24,502 nucleotides of DNA from a virus, in IMG/VR virus record IMGVR_UViG_3300035701_001486, positions 1-24,502 of that record. One strand, written 5' to 3'. Made by a program: the position numbers and the translations under genes. Of this stretch, positions 15,473-21,031 are shown piece by piece. Every line of letters starts with the position of its first letter. Position 1 is the first letter of the stretch. The notes beneath the pieces are model-generated. The model searched no databases, was not told the origin of the DNA, and worked only from the letters and a program-made list of their open reading frames with translations.

Positions 15473-15974
15473 TCGTCCCGTTCCCGTTTGCGGGCTTAGG
15501 CGGCAATTCCTTCGCGGTCGCATCGAGAATCCTCTGCGGCGACGCCTGCCCGCCGAAGCTTTGCGATACGATCTGGATGATCGTCTGCATCGACACGCGA
15601 TGGCCTTCCCCGTCCTTCGGTACGCCCGTGCCGAGAGGAAGCAGCAAACCCTCCGCACGCGCCACGCGCTCGACCTGGCGGCCGGCGCCCTCCATGGCGA
15701 GCTGCTTTTCTTCGAGCGTTGCGTTTGCGCTACCGAGCGTCTCGAACATGAGGTTGACCGCCTCCTCCGCGATATCGCACAAGTTCCGATACGTCTGATG
15801 CTGATGCTGCTTCCGGTCAACGTTGAACTCGGCTATTGCGTTTGCAACCTCGGGGTTGCGCATGAGGGAGAATCCTGAATACTTCGAGTAGCCCGCGCTC
15901 GCCGCGGATCGGCAAACCATTCCGCTGTTGACGACGTTCTCCACGAACTTGCGTTGCTGATCGTTCAAGGCCAT
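15456..15974 (-). CDS. Terminase small subunit (172 aa)
   Basis: The N-terminal ~55 residues form the DNA-binding domain of the Terminase_2 (small subunit) family: LNDQQRKFVENVVNSG, then RSAASAGYSKYSG and NPEVANAI. A helical oligomerisation region follows (ATLEEKQLAMEGAGRQVERVARAEG), and the C-terminus is polar and Gly/Asn-rich. The protein recognises the packaging start site and stimulates the large subunit. ATG 15974 has AGGA eight bases upstream. Its 3' end overlaps the large terminase start by 17 bp. It is the first gene of the leftward morphogenesis operon and lies just beside the TGAGACGGT repeat array. Confidence 0.85.
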   Translation of the reverse strand: MALNDQQRKFVENVVNSGMVCRSAASAGYSKYSGFSLMRNPEVANAIAEFNVDRKQHQHQTYRNLCDIAEEAVNLMFETLGSANATLEEKQLAMEGAGRQVERVARAEGLLLPLGTGVPKDGEGHRVSMQTIIQIVSQSFGGQASPQRILDATAKELPPKPANGNGTNGQNH

Positions 15975-16271
15975 GACGTTATCCTATCCCTTCTTGCCTT
16001 GAAAGCAAGGGTGAAAATCTTGCCTTGAAGCTCCGAGACGCGTATACGTCTAATCAAAAGCGAGCCCGAACCGTCGCCAGGGTTTTGATAGAGTACGTTT
16101 TTCAAGCAAAGTCTGAAAGTTGGTTTTCCGAACCGTCTCACAAAATCGCCACCGTGAGACAGTCCACCGTCTCAAACCCCCCTTTCCCCCTAAAGGGGGT
16201 GAGACGGTGAGACGGTCCCCCCCATGAGACGGTATGAGACGGTATGAGACGGTTCCATGAGACGGTTGTTT
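15975..16271. repeat. Gene-free region with TGAGACGGT repeat array and large hairpin
   Basis: This 297-bp gap holds no gene. Six exact copies of TGAGACGGT lie at 16200, 16208, 16225, 16235, 16245 and 16258, with 8-, 17-, 10-, 10- and 13-base steps. A one-mismatch copy is at 16155. The inverse, ACCGTCTCA, is at 16132 and 16166. The inverse at 16166-16174 plus a C-run and the direct copy at 16200-16208 plus a G-run form a 14-bp hairpin with a small AA bulge. Closer to terS are a repeat of CTTGCCTTGAA (15993-16003 and 16019-16029) and a GACG/CGTC palindrome around 16037-16050. It could be an origin, a packaging (cos/pac) site, or operators. Confidence 0.8.
16166..16208 (-). terminator. Long hairpin within repeat array, after helicase gene
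   Basis: ACCGTCTCA then CCCCC pairs with GGGGG then TGAGACGGT, giving 14 bp around a ~12-base loop, which itself contains an alternative CCCCC/GGGGG pairing. It lies 64 bp beyond the helicase stop codon in the leftward direction. No T-run follows, so it is not a textbook terminator. It could protect the mRNA 3' end, or extrude as a cruciform in the DNA. Confidence 0.45.
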
Positions 16272-17807
16272 TCATGGGTTATTATCAATGACTTGCGCGG
16301 TTTTTAGAACCTCGTAAATGATGGTCATTCCCTTCCCCTGTGGCGTCTCCGAGATAGCTTTGTCCGCAACGAGTCTATTCAAGATTCTATTGGTTGTCGG
16401 CTTCGAGATTCCCTTGTCCTTCATGATTTTCGTTATATCGCAACCCTTGACTTTGATACACCCTTGGAGGGCGATGGCTTTGAGGGTGTTCAGGACATCG
16501 TTGTAGTTGTCCTGGGGCTTGGGTTTCTTCTCCTTTACCTCGGGTTCAAGGCGCTCAAGCGTCCAGCGGACGGAGTTTTCGTCGGGCTTGGCGTCATAGG
16601 TGACGTTGAACTTGTAGCCCTCGTCGTACTTGGAAATCAGCCTTACTTCGGTGACGTTGGTTTCGCAGCGGTTGCCCCAGTCTAGGATGACGTCGGCGGC
16701 GGCGGATATGACGGAGCTACCGCGTGCGCGTTCAACGGAATCCTGCTGTTGTCCGTCGCCCTGGCCCTTGCGGGAATGGTGGATGTAGAGGATCGAGACT
16801 TTGAGATCCCTGACGATGCGCTTTAGGTTCGCCATCAGCGGCTTGACGTCGGCGCTGGAGTTTTCGTCCTCCGCCTGGTGGACGTAGGATAGAGTGTCGA
16901 TTACAACGATGTCGATCTTGAGTTCCTCGATCTTGTCGCGGAGCAGGCGGTTGCCTTGGGCGGTATCCATCATCAAGGTGGGATTGTCGCAAAGGTGGAA
17001 GTTGGCCGGGAGTTTGTAGCCGTCGTAGTCCATGCCGTTGAGGTAGCGACAGGCTCGCTTGACGATTAGGAGTGGGGAATCCTCGAAGGAGATATAGAGG
17101 ACGTTTGCGGGCCGGTCGGAGGCGTAAGCCCAGACGCCTGATTTCCATTCTCCGATGGATGCCGATAAAGCCGTATGGAGTGCGAACACGGACTTGCCCC
17201 CCTTGGGCGCCCCGTGGAGTTGCGTCAGGCAGCCCTTTATCAAGATCGGCTTGATAAGGTAGTCCACATCTACGTCAATCAGGTCCGCGAGGGAGGATAC
17301 GGGGACGACTTCCGATTGCGTGATAGTCTTCCAGTCCGGGGGCAGCGCCTTGAAACCATCCTTGGTCGCCGCCACGAGGTTGTCGATCTCGCCGTCAAGG
17401 GGCTCGCCGTGTTCGATCTTCGCCGCGATAATTGACGCCAGATGCGCCGCCTTGCGTCTTCCGTGATACTCAAGGATAGCATGAGCGAACTTGTCGATCC
17501 CGGTTTCGGTCGTATCGGGGCAGTCGTCCACGAGCGCGGCGAGCTTGGCGGGGCCGCCCATGCGCTCCAGGGCGCCGTCCCCGGAAAGCTCCGCCGCGAG
17601 CGTGACAAGATCCCCCGTCCCGCCCTTGGCGGCGATCTTCCGTAGCGCCCGCAGGATCGGCGCGTGGACTTGCGATATCGCGTCCTGCGGGAGGATGCCG
17701 TCCAGGCGTGCAAGCGCAGCCCCCGTGTCGGGCTGCATGACGAGCGCCCCCAGGAGACAGCGCTCGTGGATGAGGGCGGGCGTGAGCTTTTCAGCGGGCG
17801 ACTGCAT
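16272..17807 (-). CDS. DnaB-N / RepA-type replicative helicase (511 aa)
   Basis: Residues 10-120 resemble the DnaB N-terminal domain (HERCLLGALVMQPD, then QVHAPILRAL). The core ATPase is RepA/AAA_25-like: Walker A GAPKGGKS at 199-206, Walker B DIVVIDTLS at 299-307, and YIHHSRKGQGD (341-351) carrying the arginine/His-containing loop common in that family. The C-terminal ~80 residues (DITKIMKDKGISKPTTNRILNR) look like a winged helix that may bind DNA. The protein would unwind DNA at the phage origin. Start ATG 17807 has AGGGGG six bases before it. It is the main product of the leftward early transcript and ends just before the repeat array. The DnaB-N plus RepA-core layout is uncommon but consistent across the sequence. 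Confidence 0.85.
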   Translation of the reverse strand: MQSPAEKLTPALIHERCLLGALVMQPDTGAALARLDGILPQDAISQVHAPILRALRKIAAKGGTGDLVTLAAELSGDGALERMGGPAKLAALVDDCPDTTETGIDKFAHAILEYHGRRKAAHLASIIAAKIEHGEPLDGEIDNLVAATKDGFKALPPDWKTITQSEVVPVSSLADLIDVDVDYLIKPILIKGCLTQLHGAPKGGKSVFALHTALSASIGEWKSGVWAYASDRPANVLYISFEDSPLLIVKRACRYLNGMDYDGYKLPANFHLCDNPTLMMDTAQGNRLLRDKIEELKIDIVVIDTLSYVHQAEDENSSADVKPLMANLKRIVRDLKVSILYIHHSRKGQGDGQQQDSVERARGSSVISAAADVILDWGNRCETNVTEVRLISKYDEGYKFNVTYDAKPDENSVRWTLERLEPEVKEKKPKPQDNYNDVLNTLKAIALQGCIKVKGCDITKIMKDKGISKPTTNRILNRLVADKAISETPQGKGMTIIYEVLKTAQVIDNNP

Positions 17808-17849
17808 TTGATCCCCCTTCGTATTTCCTCATGTACTCCAATGCGTTTT

Positions 17850-17990
17850 TTAATATTCCAGTATTTTCCTTAGCGAATCCGATCGGGGTGGCGTCAAGTC
17901 CTTCGCCATTCCAGCCCCGATCTCGACCTTGATAGCCTCGCCGCACGCCACGCAGGACACGCGGATCGCTTGGCTCCGATCGCCTTTCAT
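17850..17990 (-). CDS. Small CxxC protein upstream of helicase (46 aa)
   Basis: This 46-residue frame has a single zinc-knuckle-like pair (VSCVACGEAIKVEI) in a short protein of plausible composition. It lies in the leader of the leftward operon, 43 bp before the helicase start. It has only a weak ribosome site. A different, overlapping frame (18021-17791) could instead be read, but its N-terminal part is Arg/Gly-rich and looks like a shadow. No family recognised. Because it is short the call is tentative. Confidence 0.45.
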   Translation of the reverse strand: MKGDRSQAIRVSCVACGEAIKVEIGAGMAKDLTPPRSDSLRKILEY

Positions 17991-18033
17991 GGTTGTCACT
18001 TTCGAGTATGCCGAAACGCATCCACTCCGGTCA

Positions 18034-18059
18034 GGGGCGGGCGCGCCAGCGCCCCGCCC
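18034..18059. other. GC-rich hairpin in leftward leader
   Basis: GGGCGGG (18035-18041) pairs with CCCGCCC (18053-18059), and a further three bp close a four-base loop, with one bulged G. It lies 44 bp before the small CxxC gene in the leftward leader. There is no T-run, so I do not call it a terminator; it may be a leader structure. Confidence 0.45.
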
Positions 18060-18130
18060 TCTGTATCTCTATACCTCTACCGCTTTTCCACTCCTAACCC
18101 CTTGATCCTCAAAGGGCGTTTTTTGGCGAC

Positions 18131-18187
18131 ACCTACCAAATAAGGGGGGGGGGACCTACCAAATAAGGGGGTGAGGCATACCAAATA
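18131..18187. repeat. Three TACCAAATA iteron-like repeats
   Basis: TACCAAATA occurs at 18134, 18157 and 18179, spaced 23 and 22 bp, so about two helix turns apart. The first two copies share the longer ACCTACCAAATAAGGGG. A run of ten G residues follows the first. The AT-rich divergent promoter region begins about 120 bp away. The spacing and position fit iterons of a replication origin or operators for a phage regulator. Confidence 0.7.
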
Positions 18188-18192
18188 CACCT

Positions 18193-18208
18193 CATTATGG
18201 AAATAATG
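18193..18208. promoter_or_regulatory. Palindrome CATTAT-GGAA-ATAATG
   Basis: Six-base arms are perfectly inverted around a four-base centre, the size and symmetry of a dimeric repressor site. It lies six bases from the last TACCAAATA repeat and about 100 bp downstream of the leftward promoter start. Binding here is inference. Confidence 0.45.
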
Positions 18209-18242
18209 TCCCGAGCCGACCCCGCCCTCTCGACGTGCGGCT

Positions 18243-18308
18243 GCTAGGCGGCAGTCGGACGGTGAGAATCGGCGCGGGAAATTTTCCATGGTGTAACCGC
18301 CGCCTAGC
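18243..18308 (-). promoter_or_regulatory. Leftward leader inverted repeat at the predicted transcript 5' end
   Basis: GCTAGGCGG (read leftward from 18308) pairs with CCGCCTAGC (ending 18243), nine bp enclosing 48 bases. The loop contains a perfect 12-base palindrome (GGAAAATTTTCC). The predicted transcription start from the promoter at 18317-18344 falls within about two bases of the first arm, so the RNA 5' end would be locked in the stem. The rightward leader has a matching arrangement. Confidence 0.5.
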
Positions 18309-18316
18309 ATGAGAGA

Positions 18317-18344
18317 ATTATAACGAACAGATTATGCTTGTCAA
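18317..18344 (-). promoter_or_regulatory. Leftward early promoter, perfect -35 and -10 boxes
   Basis: On the minus strand TTGACA (18344-18339) and TATAAT (18322-18317) both match the sigma-70 consensus exactly, with a 16-base spacer. It would drive the small CxxC gene and the helicase. It stands opposite the rightward promoter, 65 bp away, in an AT-rich stretch. Confidence 0.8.
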
Positions 18345-18409
18345 CAGTATTCGGGAAATCAAAAATGCGTCATAGGCTATAATTTATTTTCGTATTTTTG
18401 TGTTTATTC

Positions 18410-18437
18410 TTGACATTTAACATTCCATCTGTAGAAT
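18410..18437 (+). promoter_or_regulatory. Rightward early promoter
   Basis: TTGACA (18410-18415) and TAGAAT (18432-18437, five of six consensus bases) have a 16-base spacer. Predicted start near 18444. It would drive the rightward early operon. Confidence 0.75.
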
Positions 18438-18442
18438 ATATA

Positions 18443-18506
18443 TGTGCAGAGCATGAGAAAACAACGGCCCCCCGCAGCGGCGTCCACTACCGGCCAGCTC
18501 TGCACA
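18443..18506 (+). promoter_or_regulatory. Rightward leader inverted repeat at the predicted transcript 5' end
   Basis: TGTGCAGAGC (18443-18452) pairs with GCTCTGCACA (18497-18506), ten bp around 44 bases, with the predicted start at the first arm. It resembles the arrangement in the leftward leader although the sequences differ. The leader continues untranslated to 18560, with no gene seen. Confidence 0.5.
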
Positions 18507-18560
18507 CAGTTTGTCGGCACGGCGCCCTGCGGTGGGCTTGATGGAAGGATGGGTAGGGGA

Positions 18561-18728
18561 ATGAAGTTCACGGACTGGATGTCGTACGCACAGGGATACG
18601 CCGATGGGAGAACGGATGCGAAGCGTTCTATCTTTCGGGACACGTCAAAAAAGACGATCTACTACAAGAGCGGGTATTCTGATGGAAAATCCGGGCGGAA
18701 GCCAGCGAAGGAAGTCGTACTCGCATGA
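18561..18728 (+). CDS. Small protein with two GYxDG motifs (55 aa)
   Basis: The first gene of the rightward operon has two similar segments, AQGYADGRTDAK and KSGYSDGKSGRK, a pattern common in small phage proteins of unknown role. I take ATG 18561, after GGTAGGGGA; an in-frame ATG at 18549 is the alternative. The longer frame from 18444 would cover the leader structure and is not favoured. It is basic and would be made early. No function is known to me. Confidence 0.65.
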   Translation: MKFTDWMSYAQGYADGRTDAKRSIFRDTSKKTIYYKSGYSDGKSGRKPAKEVVLA

Positions 18729-18790
18729 ACACGCATACTTCCCCTATCTCAACCGTGGCCCGGTTCAAACCCGCGCCACGGTACTTTTGA
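18725..18790 (+). CDS. Possible coupled leader peptide (21 aa) running through a hairpin
   Basis: An ATG overlaps the previous stop (ATGA) and opens 21 codons ending in TGA at 18790. These codons cover the whole terminator-like hairpin 18752-18782. The stop lies on the T-run and the next gene's Shine-Dalgarno GAGGAGG begins right there. A ribosome translating this frame would hold the hairpin open. It could also be a chance ORF. No protein function is proposed. Confidence 0.35.
   Translation: MNTHTSPISTVARFKPAPRYF
18752..18788 (+). terminator. Terminator-like hairpin early in the rightward operon
   Basis: CCGTGGCCCGG (18753-18763) pairs with CCGCGCCACGG (18771-18781) with one C-C mismatch, and an outer A-T makes 12 pairs around a seven-base loop. 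It is followed by ACTTTT. The T-run is short, so termination is probably partial. It resembles the T-arm of a tRNA but no other tRNA parts are present. Confidence 0.6.
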
Positions 18791-18799
18791 GGAGGACGC

Positions 18800-19027
18800 A
18801 TGAGCGCATCAATCAACTTCCACGCGGAATACCCGGAGGCGCAGTTGAAATCGAGTCAATATAAGGCACACGACGGGCTCGATGCATACGCCTGCATTAT
18901 CTTGCAGGCGGGGGGTACCGATTTGAATCTGTTCTTGAGCCAGCAGCTGCTCGTGAATCTCGCCGCGGAGTGCAACGCCGCCGCGCAGTTCCTGGCCGAG
19001 CAGAACGCGAAGAAGGAGGCCATATGA
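18800..19027 (+). CDS. Small early protein (75 aa), unrecognised
   Basis: ATG 18800 follows GAGGAGG with four bases between. The 75-residue protein has an N-terminal strand region and a C-terminal helix (LLVNLAAECNAAAQFLAEQNAKKEA). The end overlaps the next gene in an ATGA. It is part of the early operon and probably expressed with the recombination genes. No family is recognised. Confidence 0.7.
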   Translation: MSASINFHAEYPEAQLKSSQYKAHDGLDAYACIILQAGGTDLNLFLSQQLLVNLAAECNAAAQFLAEQNAKKEAI

Positions 19028-19335
19028 GCCGCGAACACAGCATGGAGTACGAACATGAGGTTTTGCTGATGCTCGACTGCGAATTCGACATCGAGCCGTA
19101 CAGCCCCGGCGGGCGGGATGAAGCCCCGAGCGGCGGTTGCGCCAGGCTCTACAAGGTCCGCATCGGCGGGAAGGAGATCCCCGGCGAACTGTGGGCGGCC
19201 ATCGGCCTTGACGCCAAGACCGTGGAGAAGATCAATGAGCAGGCTTACGAGCGCGCCTGCGAGGACGCCCGCGATGCGGCGGACGCCGCCGGGGACGCGA
19301 AATACCACATGCTGAAAGACGAGGGGCGCATATGA
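19024..19335 (+). CDS. Acidic early protein (103 aa), unrecognised
   Basis: Start at ATG 19024, in an ATGA overlap and preceded by AAGGAGG; the open frame further upstream is a shadow. The N-terminus (EYEHEVLLMLDCEFDIEPYSPGG) is beta-rich and acidic. The C-terminal half is helical (KTVEKINEQAYERACEDARDAADAAGDA). It overlaps the following zinc-ribbon gene by ATGA. It may be a small DNA-binding or accessory protein of the early operon, but this is not shown by any motif. Confidence 0.7.
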   Translation: MSREHSMEYEHEVLLMLDCEFDIEPYSPGGRDEAPSGGCARLYKVRIGGKEIPGELWAAIGLDAKTVEKINEQAYERACEDARDAADAAGDAKYHMLKDEGRI

Positions 19336-19511
19336 TCCGCAAGTGCGCGTGGTGCAAGCGGGAAATCAGCCGGGATGATATAGAGCCGAAGCTGGCGGTA
19401 TCGCACGGGATTTGCCAGACGTGCGTCCAGAAGCAGGAGGCGGCTATCGAGGACGCGAACGACGAAGCGAGATTGTTCCCGAGTACGGAAGTTGATGATT
19501 CGGAAGAATAG
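19332..19511 (+). CDS. Small zinc-ribbon-like protein (59 aa)
   Basis: The 59-residue protein has CAWC near its N-terminus and CQTC around residue 28, the two pairs of a zinc ribbon, followed by an acidic tail (AAIEDANDEARLF). It starts within an ATGA overlap. It lies directly before the annealing protein gene. Its size and cysteine spacing suggest a small DNA- or RNA-binding zinc protein; the target is unknown. Confidence 0.6.
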   Translation: MIRKCAWCKREISRDDIEPKLAVSHGICQTCVQKQEAAIEDANDEARLFPSTEVDDSEE

Positions 19512-19527
19512 GAAAGGAGCGTAGCGT

Positions 19528-20694
19528 ATGGTCGAAGCAGCGGCGCAAAAGGTTCAAGGCGGGCCATCGGAGAACAAGGCGTTGATCCCGCAGGAGAAGG
19601 ACGCTGGCGCAATCGCCTTGCGGCCGCCCTCCTCGCAACTCCCGGCCCTGCCCGAGCGCGATCCGTACCAGGGCATTGCGGCGAAGGCGTTCCCGGCAAA
19701 GGCGCAGGAGATCCTCCAAGGGACCATCGACCCGGCGGACGTGGAAATCCGGCCCGATGGAATCGTCTACCTCCCCGAAATCATGTATCGGCGGGTGTTG
19801 AACAGGGCTTTCGGGGCCGGCGGCTGGGCGCTGATGCCCCGCGAGAAGCTCACCATGCAGGACGGCATCATGTACCAGCGGTGGCAGTTGATGGTGGACG
19901 GACGCTACGCGAGCGAGGCGGTGGGCGAACAGGAGTATTTCGCCAACAACCAGAACATGACGTTTGCGAGCGCCGCCGAGGCGACGAAATCCAACGCCAT
20001 GATGCGGTGCTGCAAAGACCTCGGCATCAGTAGCGAGTTGTGGACGCCGTCGTACATCGAGAACTGGAAGAAGCAGTACGCCATCAAGGTGTTCCGCCAG
20101 AAGGCAGTCAAGATGCCGTATCAATGGCGGCGCAAGGACCGGGAGCCGTTCTACGACGAAGCGCAAACGCAGCAGCAAGTGCAAAAACTTGAAGACACGA
20201 TGGGGTTTGTAAAGCCGACTTCCCATGTAGCCGCCCCCGCCCCCGGCGAACCGCAGCGCAAGCCGAAGGCGGCTGTCGCGCCCCCGCCGACGGCGGCGGC
20301 CAAACCCGCAGCGCCCCCCCAGGGCATGGTGGCATCGGCGGCACCCGTCAAGCCACCCACGGCCCCCGCCCCCGCCCACAAGCCGCCCTTGACATGGCGA
20401 GGCATCATCACGGAAGTGGCCGAGAAAAAGGGGACGACCAACGGTAGTCCCTGGACGATGTGGCGTATCAACGGCGAGGATTTCGGCGCCGTGACGTTTG
20501 ACAGCAATCTCGCGGATGAAGCCCAGGGCTACCAGATGTCTCTCGCCGTGGTGGACATCGGCTACCAGCAAGGCGCCCGCGGGCCGGTGATCCTTTCGCT
20601 CGCCTTCGCGGATGTCAAGGCCGCCGGGGATGCGGGAGACGCGATGGACTCCAGCACGCCCCCGGATGTGATCGACGCCGCGGAGGGGAGGTAG
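19528..20694 (+). CDS. Mgm101/Rad52-type annealing protein with C-terminal OB-like domain (388 aa)
   Basis: Residues ~65-205 carry the Mgm101-family pattern: IVYLPEIMYRRVLNRAFG, GGWALMPRE, GRYASEAVGEQEYF, and EATKSNAMMRCCKDLGISSELW. Mgm101 is a Rad52-like single-strand annealing protein known from yeast mitochondria, with phage relatives. Residues ~230-286 are a Pro/Ala-rich flexible linker. Residues ~287-365 look like an OB-fold (PLTWRGIITEVAEKKGTT, then MSLAVVDIGYQQG), which could bind single-stranded DNA. A GAAAGGAG precedes ATG 19528. It would pair complementary single strands in phage recombination, probably with the nuclease-like neighbour. The added OB-like module is not part of the classical Mgm101 protein as I know it. 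Confidence 0.85.
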   Translation: MVEAAAQKVQGGPSENKALIPQEKDAGAIALRPPSSQLPALPERDPYQGIAAKAFPAKAQEILQGTIDPADVEIRPDGIVYLPEIMYRRVLNRAFGAGGWALMPREKLTMQDGIMYQRWQLMVDGRYASEAVGEQEYFANNQNMTFASAAEATKSNAMMRCCKDLGISSELWTPSYIENWKKQYAIKVFRQKAVKMPYQWRRKDREPFYDEAQTQQQVQKLEDTMGFVKPTSHVAAPAPGEPQRKPKAAVAPPPTAAAKPAAPPQGMVASAAPVKPPTAPAPAHKPPLTWRGIITEVAEKKGTTNGSPWTMWRINGEDFGAVTFDSNLADEAQGYQMSLAVVDIGYQQGARGPVILSLAFADVKAAGDAGDAMDSSTPPDVIDAAEGR

Positions 20695-20695
20695 G

Positions 20696-21031
20696 ATGGA
20701 CCTGAAAGAGCGTCTGGCTAGGTCCGTAGCATCGCTCGGTTCGCAGAAAACCCGCAAAATTCGCGTTATTTCGCGGTCTCCGGTGCAAACCGCTCGAGAT
20801 ACGTGGAATAAGGCTATCACGCGGACTGATGCCCATTCAGCAACTTGCGGGCGCTGCAACAGGCGGCAGCATGATCCAGGCCTGGCGGTGATACTCGGGG
20901 CCTTGACGGACCCGAAACTCAATCCGTATCGCCAATGCAAAAAGGCGGTCGATTTGGAATCCGCCGAATGCCAAGCACGGATGGCATATCTCGCCGAAGG
21001 TGGGAAACTTCCCTGCGGGGAGGTATACTGA
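20696..21031 (+). CDS. Cysteine-rich early protein (111 aa), unrecognised
   Basis: The N-terminal half is basic and helical (LKERLARSVASLGSQKTRKI). The second half has CGRC at about residue 51, and single Cys residues near 80, 91 and 107, so a metal site is possible. It sits between the annealing protein and the nuclease-like gene, with ATG 20696 right after the previous stop and an AGGAGG-like site. The 3' end overlaps the next start by one base. No family recognised; an accessory role in recombination is inferred from position only. Confidence 0.7.
   Translation: MDLKERLARSVASLGSQKTRKIRVISRSPVQTARDTWNKAITRTDAHSATCGRCNRRQHDPGLAVILGALTDPKLNPYRQCKKAVDLESAECQARMAYLAEGGKLPCGEVY

Noticed and set aside
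15473-15820. Extension of the terminase large subunit upstream of ATG 15472
   Set aside because: It overlaps the small terminase gene throughout and reads as Arg/Ser-rich sequence, so it is not part of the protein.
16200-16266. Short repeats as a CRISPR array
   Set aside because: Repeat unit is nine bases, spacers are only 1-8 bases, and inverted copies occur; there are no cas genes.
17791-18021. 76-aa minus-strand frame overlapping the helicase start
   Set aside because: N-terminal half is Arg/Gly-rich and the overlapping 46-aa CxxC frame looks more protein-like; kept only as an alternative.
18077-18310. 77-aa minus-strand frame in the divergent control region
   Set aside because: It covers the leader inverted repeat, palindrome and repeats, and has poor composition; more likely regulatory DNA, although a leader peptide from 18289 cannot be excluded.
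18378-18383. Additional TATAAT box between the divergent promoters
   Set aside because: No acceptable -35 box lies at the right distance; the stronger TTGACA/TAGAAT pair nearby accounts for rightward transcription.
18752-18788. tRNA-like T-arm (GGTTCAAACC) within a hairpin
   Set aside because: Only a T-arm and acceptor-like stem are seen; no D-arm or anticodon arm is present upstream, so it is best read as a terminator-like hairpin.
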